DNA of 64,000 nucleotides from an uncultured Arachnia sp. Its GTDB lineage: Bacteria; Actinomycetota; Actinomycetes; Propionibacteriales; Propionibacteriaceae. The DNA lies in contig CANLSH010000004.1 of assembly GCA_947493705.1 (NCBI GenBank), positions 1 to 64,000 on the forward strand. Direction: 5' to 3'. Each line of letters begins with the position of its first letter. The stretch's first letter is position 1. This document shows, one piece after another, positions 42,879 to 52,293 of the stretch. The notes beneath the pieces were generated by a model. It was not told the origin of the DNA. It saw nothing but the letters and a program-made list of their open reading frames with translations, and searched no databases. The position numbers and the translations under genes are program-made.

Positions 42879-44204
42879 ATGACGACGGATGTCAATGGGT
42901 CCACTGCCAGGCCGACTGGCAGGAACCGGCTCGTCGAACGGGACCTGCTCGTTCCCTTCATACTGTTGATCCTGTGCTTTGCGGCCTGGGGAGCCGCCGC
43001 CAACCTGACGGACATCCTGGTGGGGGTCTTCCGGGGCATCTTCGACATGACGAACTTCCAGTCCTCCTTGGTGCAGTTCGCCTACTACGGCGCCTACTTC
43101 CTCCTGGCGCTTCCTGCCGCGGTCATCACCAGCCGGTTCGGGTACAAGGCCGGAGTCCTCACCGGCCTCGGCCTCGCCGCCGTGGGAGGCGTGCTGTTCC
43201 TGCCGGCCAGCAAGGCTCTGGTCTACGGGTTCTTCCTGCTGGCCCTGTTCACCCTTGCGGCAGGCCTGTCGATCCTGGAGACATCCGCCAACCCCTTCGT
43301 CATCGCCCTCGGCTCGGAGGAGACGGCCACCCAGCGGCTCAACCTCGCCCAGGCATTCAATCCCGTGGGCGCCAACGTCGGTGTGCTGATGGGAGCAATC
43401 CTCATCCTGCCCGGACTCACCTCCGAGGCGGCAAAGACGATCATGACGCCCGAGGAACTCCAACAGAGCCAAGAGGCCGACCTCTCACTGGTCCTCACCC
43501 CCTATCTGGGCATCGCCGCGGTGCTGATCATCATCTGGCTGCTGATCGCCTTCCAAAAAATCCCCATCGTCGAGGAACCTGAGAGCGATGTTGTACCCGA
43601 CGGCAACGTGGCCACGCGGCTGTGGAAGAACCGGCACTACCGCTACGGCGTCATCGCACAATTTTTTAACGTCGCAGCACAGACGTGCGCCTGGACCTTC
43701 ACCATCCTCTACGCCCAGGACGTCGTCGGGATCTCCGAGGGCAACTCCGGTTGGTTCCTGCAGGCCAGCCTCATCGTGTTCCTGATCTCCCGGTTCGTGA
43801 TGGTGTGGCTCCTCGGGATCTTCCGGCCCACCAAACTACTGCTGATCATGGCGGTCTTCGGCGTCGCCTGTTGTCTCGTGGCGATGTTCGTCCTGAACAT
43901 CATAGGTCTCCTTGCTGTGGTGGCGATCTCGGCCTCACTCTCCCTAATGTTTCCCACCATTTACGGGGTGGCGCTCAGTGGGCTGGGTGAGGACGCCAAG
44001 TTCGGTGCAGCAGGGCTGGTGATGGCCATCCTCGGAGGTGCACTGCTGCCGATGGTGCACGCCCTCGTGATGGACGTCGCCAGCCCCGCACTCGGATACG
44101 TGGTGCCGGGCGTCTGCCTGGCCGTCGTTGCCGGCTACGCACTGTTTGACCTGCGCACATCGAGGGAACCGAAACCCGCCGACCACTCCACCGTTGTCAC
44201 GTAA
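42879..44204 (+). CDS. FucP-like MFS sugar:proton symporter (FHS family)
   Basis: A 441-residue protein with 12 predicted transmembrane helices. LLILCFAAWGAAANLTDILV and the ETSANPFVIALGSEETATQRLNLAQAFNPVGA segment are hallmarks of the L-fucose/glucose-galactose FHS family. The start is uncertain: ATG 42879 (MTTDVNGS) is used, and ATG 42867, overlapping the mini-ORF stop as ATGGTGA, is the main alternative. It is followed after 13 nt by a sugar-binding lipoprotein, an unusual pairing for an MFS carrier. The nearby pentose-type catabolic operon suggests a pentose or deoxyhexose substrate. Confidence 0.9.
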   Translation: MTTDVNGSTARPTGRNRLVERDLLVPFILLILCFAAWGAAANLTDILVGVFRGIFDMTNFQSSLVQFAYYGAYFLLALPAAVITSRFGYKAGVLTGLGLAAVGGVLFLPASKALVYGFFLLALFTLAAGLSILETSANPFVIALGSEETATQRLNLAQAFNPVGANVGVLMGAILILPGLTSEAAKTIMTPEELQQSQEADLSLVLTPYLGIAAVLIIIWLLIAFQKIPIVEEPESDVVPDGNVATRLWKNRHYRYGVIAQFFNVAAQTCAWTFTILYAQDVVGISEGNSGWFLQASLIVFLISRFVMVWLLGIFRPTKLLLIMAVFGVACCLVAMFVLNIIGLLAVVAISASLSLMFPTIYGVALSGLGEDAKFGAAGLVMAILGGALLPMVHALVMDVASPALGYVVPGVCLAVVAGYALFDLRTSREPKPADHSTVVT

Positions 44205-44217
44205 GAAAGGAGCGACC

Positions 44218-45231
44218 ATGAACGAAATGCGCAGAAGCGGTGTCGCCACGGTGGTGTCTGTCGTCGTCATGACGGTGCTCCTCGCCGGGTTTGTCGGGTG
44301 CACAACCCAGCAGCAGAAACCCGTCGCCGTCGGACTGATCACCAAACAGGAAGAGAATCCGTACTGGGTGACCATGCGGGAAGTGGCCGAGGAAGTCGCG
44401 AAAAGCGAAGACGTCACGCTTTTCACCGCAACGGGAGACAGCGACACCGACGTGGAAAGCCAAGTGATCGCGATGGAGGCGATGATCGACAGGGGGGTCG
44501 ACGGCATCCTCATTGCAGCCACGGATTCCGACGCGGTCGTGCCTGCCATCGAAGCTGCCCGCGCAGCGGGGATCACCGTGATCGCGGTCGACACCCCCGT
44601 CGACCCTCCCTCCGCTGTCGACGCGTTCTACGCCACGGACAACCTGAAAGCCGGCAAACTGGTTGGGGAGTACGCCGCAGCCAAGGCACAGGAACTTGGC
44701 TTGGAGCCGCAAATCGCCATCCTCGACCTTGCGCCAGGCATCAGCTCCGGCGAACTGCGCAAAGAAGGCTTCCTCGAGGGTTTCGGAATAGCTGCCGACG
44801 ATCCCGAAGTGGTCGGGTCGGTCGACACGGAGGGTGATCGGGAGCTGGGCAAGGCGGGGATGCAGCAACTCTTGGAGGCGACTCCGGGCATCAACGTCGT
44901 CTACACGGTCAATGAGCCAGCCGCGTTGGGGGCCCTGGAGGCACTCAGGGAAGCAGGTGCGGACCTTGGCAGCATCGTCGTGGTCTCCATCGACGGGGGA
45001 TGCGAAGCCATCAAGACCGCTGTGCGGCCGGGCGACATTGACGCCACCGCTCAGCAGTTCCCCCAGAACATGGCCAGGCTAGGGGTGACCGCAATCGCCG
45101 ACGAGGTGCGCGGCGGTGAAAAGCCCAGCGGCTACCTCGACACCGGCGTCGAACTCATCACAGGTGACCCCGCCCCCGGAGTCACCTCTCGGGACGTCGC
45201 CTTCGGGGTCCGCAACTGCTGGGGCGGCTGA
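44218..45231 (+). CDS. RbsB-like sugar-binding lipoprotein without ABC partners
   Basis: 337 residues. Lipoprotein signal with FVGC lipobox (Cys28), then a type I periplasmic-binding fold: VAVGLITKQEENPYWVTMRE, AMIDRGVDGILIAATDSDAV, AARAAGITVIAVDTPV, VVSIDGGCEAIKTA. This is the pentose/hexose CUT2 class. No CUT2 permease or ATPase is adjacent; it follows an MFS permease by 13 nt. GAAAGGAG precedes ATG 44218. It could serve a distant ABC transporter, sense sugar, or hand it to the MFS carrier. Confidence 0.9.
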   Translation: MNEMRRSGVATVVSVVVMTVLLAGFVGCTTQQQKPVAVGLITKQEENPYWVTMREVAEEVAKSEDVTLFTATGDSDTDVESQVIAMEAMIDRGVDGILIAATDSDAVVPAIEAARAAGITVIAVDTPVDPPSAVDAFYATDNLKAGKLVGEYAAAKAQELGLEPQIAILDLAPGISSGELRKEGFLEGFGIAADDPEVVGSVDTEGDRELGKAGMQQLLEATPGINVVYTVNEPAALGALEALREAGADLGSIVVVSIDGGCEAIKTAVRPGDIDATAQQFPQNMARLGVTAIADEVRGGEKPSGYLDTGVELITGDPAPGVTSRDVAFGVRNCWGG

Positions 45232-45357
45232 GCGCAACCGAGCCTCCCATGGGCCCGGGGTCCACGTCGAAGTCATTGTCTATAAGCACGCGCACGGCGG
45301 CAGACTCGGGGCCCAGCTCATCGATCCATTGATACGGGCTGATTCTTCAAACCACAG

Positions 45358-46353
45358 CTAGTTCCTATCTCTGGCCTTCTGCTCCATGTCGAGCAGGGCT
45401 GCTGCGGTGTGTGAATCTGTGATGATGACGTCGCACCAGCCGCCCACGAGCGCGCCCCGGATGGCAGCGAGTTTACGTTCCCCGCCGGCGACTCCGATCC
45501 GGCGCGGGACGCTCTTGAGTGTGGCCGCATCGATTCCGAGGGTGCGGCCTGAGAGGTCGGAGACGACGGGTACACCATCGCGGTCGAAGAAATTCAGGCA
45601 GACATCACCGACGGCGCCTTGCCGACGCAGGCGGGCAAGATCGGTGTCCGGCAGAGTGTTGCCGGACGACACGAGGAGCGCGGAGGGCTCCACGCTGCCG
45701 ATGCCCACCAGCGCCATGGTGAGCTCATTCCAGGAATCACGGACGGCTGCGATCTGTGGATCGGATAGAAATGAGTCGCGCACCGCAGGGCTGGAGACAA
45801 TCCCCGGGGCCGGAAAGTACCGCACGGTAGCACCCGTGACACGGGCGAAGCGCTCCGCCAGATGGGTGGCTTTGACCTGCGCGTGTGGATCCCCGACCCC
45901 GCCCAACACTTGAATGATCGACGTGGCGGTGCGCGTGGCGCGCGGTGTCATGGCGTCAGCCAGGGCGAGCAGCGACGCCGACCACGACGACATCCCCACG
46001 AGGTCGTCGGGCAGCATGGTGGACTCCAAATACCTTGCGCCCGCGCTTCCAATGGCGTTGAGGATGGCTGAGTCGTTGCCGGCGTCCTCATCAGAGACAC
46101 CTGCCACGACGGCGTCCCGCAGACCATAGAGCGTGCGCAGACGATCCTCCAGGTCGGAGAACAGCCCTTCGGGTTCCACGACGATGGTGCGCACGATACC
46201 GGCGGTCACACCGTCCCTGAGCAGCCGCGACACCCGTGACTGCGACATGTTGAGTCTGCCGGCGATCTCGGGTTGACGCAGCCCCTGCTCGTGGTACAGG
46301 CGTGAGACCTTCACGATCAGCGGGAGACGGTCGGAAAAATCAGGGGAAGGCAC
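45358..46353 (-). CDS. SorC/DeoR-type sugar-responsive regulator
   Basis: 331 residues. The N-terminal HTH (LYHEQGLRQPEIAGRLNMSQSRVSRLL) and C-terminal SorC-type sugar-phosphate-binding domain with GVAGGERKLAAIRGAL are complete. GTG start. TAGTTT ends at position -8 from the GTG, so it may also be made as a leaderless mRNA, besides being last in the operon (65-nt gap). It is the likely repressor of the catabolic operon through the palindrome in front of the transketolase genes. Confidence 0.92.
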   Translation of the reverse strand: MPSPDFSDRLPLIVKVSRLYHEQGLRQPEIAGRLNMSQSRVSRLLRDGVTAGIVRTIVVEPEGLFSDLEDRLRTLYGLRDAVVAGVSDEDAGNDSAILNAIGSAGARYLESTMLPDDLVGMSSWSASLLALADAMTPRATRTATSIIQVLGGVGDPHAQVKATHLAERFARVTGATVRYFPAPGIVSSPAVRDSFLSDPQIAAVRDSWNELTMALVGIGSVEPSALLVSSGNTLPDTDLARLRRQGAVGDVCLNFFDRDGVPVVSDLSGRTLGIDAATLKSVPRRIGVAGGERKLAAIRGALVGGWCDVIITDSHTAAALLDMEQKARDRN

Positions 46354-46418
46354 GTCCCGAAAACTAGCATCGTCACGCGTGCTCGACTGACTGACTCCAG
46401 AATCAGATCGCTGAATGA

Positions 46419-47393
46419 TCAGCCGAACAGGGCGCCGTGAACGAGGCGGTTGGCGGTGACGGCGTCTTGGGCTTCCTGAGCGGCGGCAAGGGCGTCTTCG
46501 TCGAGCCTGTCCAAGGCGGCGTGGACCCGCTTGAGGAACTCGATGGCCAGGTTGGCGGCGTCGACGGAGTCCTCACGGAAGGGGAACTGGTCCAGCTGCC
46601 AGACGCCCTCCCAGTTGTTGCGGCGCAGGACGTGGAAGAACTCCATCAGCTCGATGGGGTGAACGGTGCCAGCGATCATGTCGTCGTCCCAGGAGCGCAT
46701 GTTGTCGTTTACGTCCATGCCGAACAGGCGGCCGTAGTCGATCGCCAGCTGCGCCGAGTCCGCAGGGGACTCGCCGCCGAAGAGGGCGTGGCCAAAGTCG
46801 AGCAGGATGCCAATGTTGGGCAGCCCGATCTGCTCCAGGCCGAGCAGGGTGCGCGACACCGAGTCGAAGCTCATGTGGACGCGGGGCTCGCGCGGCTTGT
46901 ACTCGACGACGAACTTGAGGTCCGGGTTCTCACCGGCGAGTTGGCCGAGGCCGTCGAGCTCGAGGCGCCAGAGCTTGCCGTGGTCCACCTGGAACGGGTA
47001 GTCCCAGCCGTCCTGGCCGGGCCAGAGCTTGACGTAGTCGGCTCCGAAGGAGCGCACGACATCGCAGGCCTCGGTGATCAGGTCGTGCGCTAGGCGCCGG
47101 ACGCCCGGGTCCGGGTTGGTGAGTGCGCCCTTGGAGAAGGTTCGGGTGTAGATCTCGGGGGTGATCCCGATGGCGCGCAGGCCCTGCGCGTCGAGCGAGG
47201 TCTTGATCTGCTCGTTGCTGAAGTCGCCGCCGAAAAAGGGCCAGTTCAGGTCGACCACCGAGAGGTCGTTAACCTTTCCCGCCAGCTCGATGGCCTCAAG
47301 GATGGTGCGGGGGTCGCCGTAGCCGTCGGTGGCGTAGCGGTCGACGTAAGTGGCGAAGTGCCAGATGCCTGCGCCGAAGGTGGGAGTGGACAT
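46419..47393 (-). CDS. TIM-barrel sugar isomerase (xylose-isomerase-like; D-apiose isomerase candidate)
   Basis: 324 residues. A xylose-isomerase-type barrel with candidate metal ligands Glu in [14 protein letters not shown], Asp/His in [13 protein letters not shown] and the Asp cluster in [15 protein letters not shown], a layout close to rhamnose- and apiose-type sugar isomerases. ATG 47393 has AAGGAG 11 nt upstream; the longer frame overlaps the kinase gene. It lies 5 nt after the FGGY kinase. With that kinase and a split transketolase it would convert an aldose to the ketose that is phosphorylated. D-apiose is my preferred substrate, but xylose-like pentoses are not excluded. Confidence 0.8.
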   Translation of the reverse strand: MSTPTFGAGIWHFATYVDRYATDGYGDPRTILEAIELAGKVNDLSVVDLNWPFFGGDFSNEQIKTSLDAQGLRAIGITPEIYTRTFSKGALTNPDPGVRRLAHDLITEACDVVRSFGADYVKLWPGQDGWDYPFQVDHGKLWRLELDGLGQLAGENPDLKFVVEYKPREPRVHMSFDSVSRTLLGLEQIGLPNIGILLDFGHALFGGESPADSAQLAIDYGRLFGMDVNDNMRSWDDDMIAGTVHPIELMEFFHVLRRNNWEGVWQLDQFPFREDSVDAANLAIEFLKRVHAALDRLDEDALAAAQEAQDAVTANRLVHGALFG

Positions 47394-47398
47394 GGTGA

Positions 47399-48790
47399 TC
47401 AGTTCTCCTTGCGGGTGAGTTGGAGTGCCGAGGACCACTGGGCGCGCGTGGCCCGGTTGTCCCCCGCCGGTTGGAAGGTGGTGGATTCGACGGTGGCGAA
47501 GGATCCACCGAGGGACTCGACGGCGAGCTGTGCGGCCCCTCGCGCCGACAGCCCGGTGAAGTTCGGTCGCCCCACGGTGCGCTGGGCGATGTCCGCCTGC
47601 AGCTGTATCAGGAAGTCGTCGGCCGCGGGGGCGCCGTCGGCCAGGATCTCGTGGATGGGGGTGCTGGCCCCGGCGGCGTCAAGCACGTCGGTGATCTGGT
47701 GCGCGATCGCCTCCATCCCTGCCCGGGCCAGGACGCCCGCGTCGGTGCCTAGGTCGAACCCGACGAGGACGGCGCGGGCGTCGGGGTCCCAGTGGGGCGC
47801 ACCGAGCCCAGACATGGCGGGGACCAGCGTGACGTCGGTGGCGGGGGCCGTCCGCGCCAGCGCGGTGAGCTCGTCGACGGGGCGGCCGAGCAGCCGCGAG
47901 AGCCACGCAAGGGTGGCGCCGCTGGCGAGGATGTTGCCCTCGAAGGCGACCTGCGTCTGGTCCCCCCGACGCCAGGCGACGGTCCCGACCAGACCGGCCG
48001 GGACGGCTGCGTCGGCGGCCAGCCCCATGATCGAGGAGCCGGTGCCGTAGGTGGCCTTTACCGCCCCCGGCTCGCGGACGCCGTGGCCGAACAACGCGGC
48101 GTGCGAGTCGCCCAGGATGCCGTGCACCCGACGGCCGGGGAGGCCGTCAAGTTTACCGGTCGGCTCGTCCGAGGCGACGACCCGCGGCAGCGCCGCCGCC
48201 GGGATGCCGAACAGCTCGCACAGCTCGGCGCTCCACTTGCCGGTGGTTAGGTCGAGCAGTTGGGTGCGTGAGGCGTTGCCGACCTCGATCCGGTGCTCCC
48301 CAGTCAGCCGGGTCACGAGCCACGAGTCGACGGTGCCGACTGCGAGTTCCCCGCGCCGCGACCGCGTGCGGTCCGGGTCCACCTGGTCCAGCAGCCACGC
48401 CAGTTTCAGCGCGGAGAACATGGGGTCCAGTGGCAGTCCGGTGACCTCGCGCACCCTGGCCGCACTGGTGGCCAGTTCCGCGCCCCGGGGCGCGGTCCGG
48501 CGGTCCTGCCAGCCGAGCATCGGGCCCACGGGTTCACCGGTGGCGCGGTCCCAGACCAGCGCGGACTCGCGCTGGGTGCTGAGGGCCACCGCCTCCACGT
48601 CGTGGTTGGCGGCGATCTCAGCCATGACCCGGCGCACGCCGTCGAGGATTTCGACGGCGTCCTGCTCCACCCAGCCGGGCCGGGGATGCGCCTGCACCAC
48701 CGGAACCGATGCCGTGGCCACGGACGCCCCGGCTGCGTCGAACAACGTGGCCTTGGTGGAGCTGGTGCCCTGGTCGACGGCGAGGATCAC
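47399..48790 (-). CDS. FGGY-family ketose kinase (xylulokinase-like)
   Basis: A 463-residue FGGY carbohydrate kinase. Phosphate-1 motif [12 protein letters not shown] is at the N-terminus, WQDRRT near residue 95, the catalytic base Asp in [14 protein letters not shown], and ATP-domain segments GTGSSIMG and [17 protein letters not shown]. Such kinases phosphorylate xylulose, ribulose, apulose or similar ketoses. The start overlaps the transketolase stop by 4 nt, so it belongs to the catabolic operon. Confidence 0.9.
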   Translation of the reverse strand: MILAVDQGTSSTKATLFDAAGASVATASVPVVQAHPRPGWVEQDAVEILDGVRRVMAEIAANHDVEAVALSTQRESALVWDRATGEPVGPMLGWQDRRTAPRGAELATSAARVREVTGLPLDPMFSALKLAWLLDQVDPDRTRSRRGELAVGTVDSWLVTRLTGEHRIEVGNASRTQLLDLTTGKWSAELCELFGIPAAALPRVVASDEPTGKLDGLPGRRVHGILGDSHAALFGHGVREPGAVKATYGTGSSIMGLAADAAVPAGLVGTVAWRRGDQTQVAFEGNILASGATLAWLSRLLGRPVDELTALARTAPATDVTLVPAMSGLGAPHWDPDARAVLVGFDLGTDAGVLARAGMEAIAHQITDVLDAAGASTPIHEILADGAPAADDFLIQLQADIAQRTVGRPNFTGLSARGAAQLAVESLGGSFATVESTTFQPAGDNRATRAQWSSALQLTRKEN

Positions 48791-49716
48791 AGCGCTTCCC
48801 GGGCAACCCTGGCGATGTTCTCACCGGTCAGGCCGAAATGCTCCAGCAGCCAGTCGGTGCTACCGGTCGGCGCGAACTCGCTGAGGCCGATCGGGATCAC
48901 CTTGGTGCCGATGCCGAGCTGGGCCACGACCTGGGCGACGGCTGCGCCGAGCCCACCGGCGACGTTGGCCTCCTCGGCGACGACGATGGCCCGGGTCTCC
49001 TCCGCGGCGGCGATGATCGCTTCCGTGTCCAGGGGCGAGATCCAGGCGGCGTTGAGCACGCGGGCGTCGACACCGTCGGCGGCGAGCAGCTCGGCGGCCT
49101 CGATCGTGCGGGAGACAGTGGTCCCCAGCCCGATGATGGTGACGTCCTGCCCGTCGCGCACGGTGTTGAACTTACCGCGCTGCCACGTGTCGGCGGCGGT
49201 GGTCACCGAGGGAACCTTGTGGCGACCGATCCGCAGGTAGGTGCCACGCGGTTCGGCCACCAGCGCCTCGAGCGCCTGGCGGGTCTGGCGCGGGTCGGCG
49301 GGCACGGCGATGTCGAGGCCGGGCAGGGCCCGCATCCAGGACAGGTCCTCCACGGAGTGGTGGGTGGGCCCCAGTTCGCCGTAGGCCATGCCCGGGCTCA
49401 TGCCGCACAGGATGACCTTGTGGCCGGAGTAGGCGATGTCGGCCTTGATCTGCTCCGTGGCTCGGCCGGTGAGGAACGGGCCGGCCGAGCACACGAACGG
49501 GATCAGTCCGGTGGCGGCGAGGCCGGCGGCCACCCCCACCATGTTCTGCTCGGCGATGCCGACGTTGATGAGCCGGTCGGGGTACGCGTCGCGGAAGCCG
49601 CCGAGGCTGGAGGAGCCCACTGAGTCGTTGCAGACGGCGACGATGCGCTCGTCGGATGCTGCGAGCTCGATGAGCGTCTCCGCGAACGGTTTGCGGTTGT
49701 CGAAGGTCTCGCTCAT
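48787..49716 (-). CDS. Transketolase C-terminal subunit
   Basis: 309 residues corresponding to the Pyr and C-terminal domains of transketolase. The catalytic Glu lies in NVGIAEQNMVGVAAGLA and GPTHHSVEDLSWMRALPGL is typical. It works with the separately encoded N-terminal subunit as a heterotetramer. In D-apiose degradation a two-subunit enzyme of this kind (AptA/AptB) splits apulose-4-phosphate (known family example, from memory). 4-nt overlaps on both sides. Confidence 0.93.
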   Translation of the reverse strand: MSETFDNRKPFAETLIELAASDERIVAVCNDSVGSSSLGGFRDAYPDRLINVGIAEQNMVGVAAGLAATGLIPFVCSAGPFLTGRATEQIKADIAYSGHKVILCGMSPGMAYGELGPTHHSVEDLSWMRALPGLDIAVPADPRQTRQALEALVAEPRGTYLRIGRHKVPSVTTAADTWQRGKFNTVRDGQDVTIIGLGTTVSRTIEAAELLAADGVDARVLNAAWISPLDTEAIIAAAEETRAIVVAEEANVAGGLGAAVAQVVAQLGIGTKVIPIGLSEFAPTGSTDWLLEHFGLTGENIARVAREAL

Positions 49717-50591
49717 GACAGCTCCTCAAGTGCCTGTACTACCTGCTCGGCCGTCGGCACCTTGTGGTGCCACTCGACGCGGCCCTCGATGAACGAGACG
49801 CCCTTGCCCTTTGTGGTGTTCGCGACGATGGCCACCGGCTTGCCGGTGGTGGAGGGGGCGAAGGCCTCCAGGAGCTGGCCGATTGAGTGGCCGTCTGTCT
49901 CGCGGACCTCGCAGCCGAAGGCCGCCAGACGCTCGGGCAGCGGGTCGAGGCCGTTGGTCTCCTCGGTGCCGGCGCCCTGCTGCAGCCGGTTGCGATCCAC
50001 CACCAGGGTGAGGTTCGACAATCCGAAGTGCGAGGCCGCCATCATGGCTTCCCAGTTGGAGCCCTCCTGCAGTTCGCCATCGCCGGTGGCGACGAAGACC
50101 CGGAAGTCCTTGCCCTGCAACCGCAGACCACAAGCCTCGCCTACTGCCACCGGCAGCCCGTGGCCTAGCGGGCCAGTGTTGGTCTCAACCCCGGGGACCT
50201 TGTTGCGGTTCGGGTGACCGTTGAGGGCGGAGCCAGCCTCCATGAACGTGGTCAGCTCGTACTCGGCGAAGTAGCCAACGCGGGCCAGCGTCGAGTATAA
50301 GGCGGCGGCGCAGTGTCCCTTGGAGAGGATGAAGCGGTCCCGCTCGAGTACCTTGCCCCTGGAGGGGTCCAGGCGAAGCACGCCGAAGTACAGGGTGGCG
50401 AGCACGTCGGCGATGCTCAAGTCCCCCCCGACGTGGCCCGCGCGGGCGGCGTCGATGGTGGTGATGATTGAGCGGCGAATGATTCGTGCCTGTTCCGCTA
50501 TTAGGGCATCCCGCTTGGCTGGATCTGCCGCGTCGATCTGCCTACGCAGCTCTCGCCAGGCGGTGACCCGGGTTTCGTCTGTCTGCAGCAT
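49713..50591 (-). CDS. Transketolase N-terminal (TPP-binding) subunit
   Basis: 292 residues. It has the TPP domain with GHVGGDLSIADVLATLYFG, SKGHCAAALY and the cofactor motif GDGELQEGSNWEAM ending in N. ATG 50591 (MLQTDETRV) has AAGGA with 5-nt spacing; the seven-codon extension crosses the ribosome site. It is the first gene of the pentose-type operon, directly behind a strong promoter and palindrome. Confidence 0.93.
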   Translation of the reverse strand: MLQTDETRVTAWRELRRQIDAADPAKRDALIAEQARIIRRSIITTIDAARAGHVGGDLSIADVLATLYFGVLRLDPSRGKVLERDRFILSKGHCAAALYSTLARVGYFAEYELTTFMEAGSALNGHPNRNKVPGVETNTGPLGHGLPVAVGEACGLRLQGKDFRVFVATGDGELQEGSNWEAMMAASHFGLSNLTLVVDRNRLQQGAGTEETNGLDPLPERLAAFGCEVRETDGHSIGQLLEAFAPSTTGKPVAIVANTTKGKGVSFIEGRVEWHHKVPTAEQVVQALEELS

Positions 50592-50609
50592 AAAAGTCCT
50601 TTGCATATC

Positions 50610-50663
50610 CATTCATGAGTGAATGTCTGCCTGCCAGTCTACTCCTGCGGGGCTCCTTGTCAA
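50610..50663 (-). promoter_or_regulatory. Promoter and operator of the pentose-type operon
   Basis: On the minus strand TTGACA (50658-50663), 16-bp spacer, TAGACT (50636-50641) forms a good promoter with a transcript start near 50629. Right after it lies the palindrome CATTCA-TGAG-TGAATG (50610-50625), placed to block elongation or initiation when bound, presumably by the SorC-type regulator of the same operon. Confidence 0.7.
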
Positions 50664-50865
50664 TCAGGATGGTGTCATTGAACAGCGGCGGGGCACGCGC
50701 GAGATCGGTGCGCCCACCTGCAACGACGGGCTGCGGCGGCTGTCGCAGCCGCAACATCACACCCGTCACCGAACGATGGGAACAGCTTGGCGTTCGTGAC
50801 CGAGGAATATGCGACGACCAGGTCCGCCGTCCCTCTCGGCTCTGACCGGGTGGGGTGCCGTGCCG

Positions 50866-52293
50866 TCACTCGCGAGCCATCGTGATTACGACGCGCTGGT
50901 GCCGGGTCAGCGTCGGCGTCCCCGAGTCACGGACGGTGCAGATGATGTGTAGGGTCTCCCCCGGGGTGGCGTCGGCGGGAATCTCGAACTCCACGGTGTT
51001 CCCCGCCTGTTTGAGTTGCAGATTCGCGGAAGTGGTCCCGGCCTCGCGGTACTGCCACCACACGATTGAAAGTTCGTCGCCGTCCGGGTCGCTCGCGCGA
51101 GCCGTCAGGCGCACGCGGGAGCCGGGCGCCCGGGTTAGGTCCAGGCCCTCCTCGACGACGACCTGGGGATGGTGGTTGGCAGCGTCGTAGTCGCCCCGGA
51201 CCGTCCATTGGAGCCGGGCGGCGAAATCGTTCTGGAACTCTGAAATCCACCTGGCGGAGGACCACTCCTCGCGCGGGTCACCCGTCCGGTCGGCGTTAAG
51301 GACCCCGGTGTTGGACCAGGAGGCGGTGGCGATCCGGCGCTGGCGTCCTCCCCAGCCACCCCAGCCGGGGTGTTCCCAGCTGCGCAGGCCGTTGTCCACC
51401 AGGATGGCGAAGTTCGAGGAATCCCCCTCGGAGATGAATGCTCCGGAGGGCTGCGGTGGCATCCAGACGGTGTATCCCTGAGCGGCCAGTTCCTCGGCGT
51501 TGAGACCATCCAGCCCGAAGTAGTCCTCTTCGTCGAAGCCCTCGGCCATCTGCTCGCCGTCGCCCCAGACCCGATAAGCCGCGCCCATGGGGCCGACCTC
51601 GGAGACATTTCGACGGGTCCACTCCGGGCCCAGGAGGTGCAGGTCGGCGTCGGCAACGACGTCGCGCGCGAAATAGCCCCAGACTCGGGTGGCCACCTCG
51701 CGGCTCTCGATGCCGGGCCAGTTGGGTCGGATGTAGTCGGAGAAGGTGGTGTCCTGCTGACCAAAGCTGGTGATCACGGCCTTGTTCGTGATCCTGCGGT
51801 GCAGGGTCTCCCACGCTGCAGTGTCCTTGTACTCGTCCTGGATGGATCTCAGTGCGCGCGCGATGGTGTTGTGGCCTCCCCAAACCTGAAGGAACACTTT
51901 GCCGGGCTCGTCGTCCAGCAGCACGCGACGGATGAGGTCCGAGCCGGGAGTGTCGGCCCCCATGTCACCAACGTCGTCGACGTTGCCCCAGGCGATGAGG
52001 CTGCGCAGCCGGTCCGCTGACGGGTAGCGAGGATCGTGGACGATGAGGTTGGCGTGCACCTGCTCGTAGGCAGCAACCGCCCTCTCGATGTGGAAGGCGC
52101 TATCGGCATCCGGCCAACGGTGGGGCTGGACGCCGGACTCCGGGTTTCCCGCGAAGTGGAACTGGCTGGAGGAGTACACCAGTCCGATGATGTCAATCTC
52201 GTTGCTGTACAGCAGCAGCCGCAGCATGGAGTTCAAGTCATCCAGCTCCGGGTCAGTGGTGATGATGGTGCGGGGAGCCGCTAGCCCTGCCAT
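50866..52293 (-). CDS. DUF1593 protein (Sde182-like, nucleoside-hydrolase-like fold)
   Basis: 475 residues. The N-terminal domain begins RTIITTDPELDDLNSMLRLL, a nucleoside-hydrolase-like Asp cluster, and contains QVWGGHNTIARAL and SFGQQDTTFSDYIRP, typical of the Sde182 N-terminal domain. A C-terminal beta-sandwich (about residues 375-475) with SDPDGDELSIVWWQY follows. Founding members are from polysaccharide-degrading bacteria, and the activity is unknown. There is no signal peptide, so it is probably cytosolic here. It is the last gene of the glycosidase operon and overlaps the NH-family gene by 13 nt. Confidence 0.85.
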   Translation of the reverse strand: MAGLAAPRTIITTDPELDDLNSMLRLLLYSNEIDIIGLVYSSSQFHFAGNPESGVQPHRWPDADSAFHIERAVAAYEQVHANLIVHDPRYPSADRLRSLIAWGNVDDVGDMGADTPGSDLIRRVLLDDEPGKVFLQVWGGHNTIARALRSIQDEYKDTAAWETLHRRITNKAVITSFGQQDTTFSDYIRPNWPGIESREVATRVWGYFARDVVADADLHLLGPEWTRRNVSEVGPMGAAYRVWGDGEQMAEGFDEEDYFGLDGLNAEELAAQGYTVWMPPQPSGAFISEGDSSNFAILVDNGLRSWEHPGWGGWGGRQRRIATASWSNTGVLNADRTGDPREEWSSARWISEFQNDFAARLQWTVRGDYDAANHHPQVVVEEGLDLTRAPGSRVRLTARASDPDGDELSIVWWQYREAGTTSANLQLKQAGNTVEFEIPADATPGETLHIICTVRDSGTPTLTRHQRVVITMARE

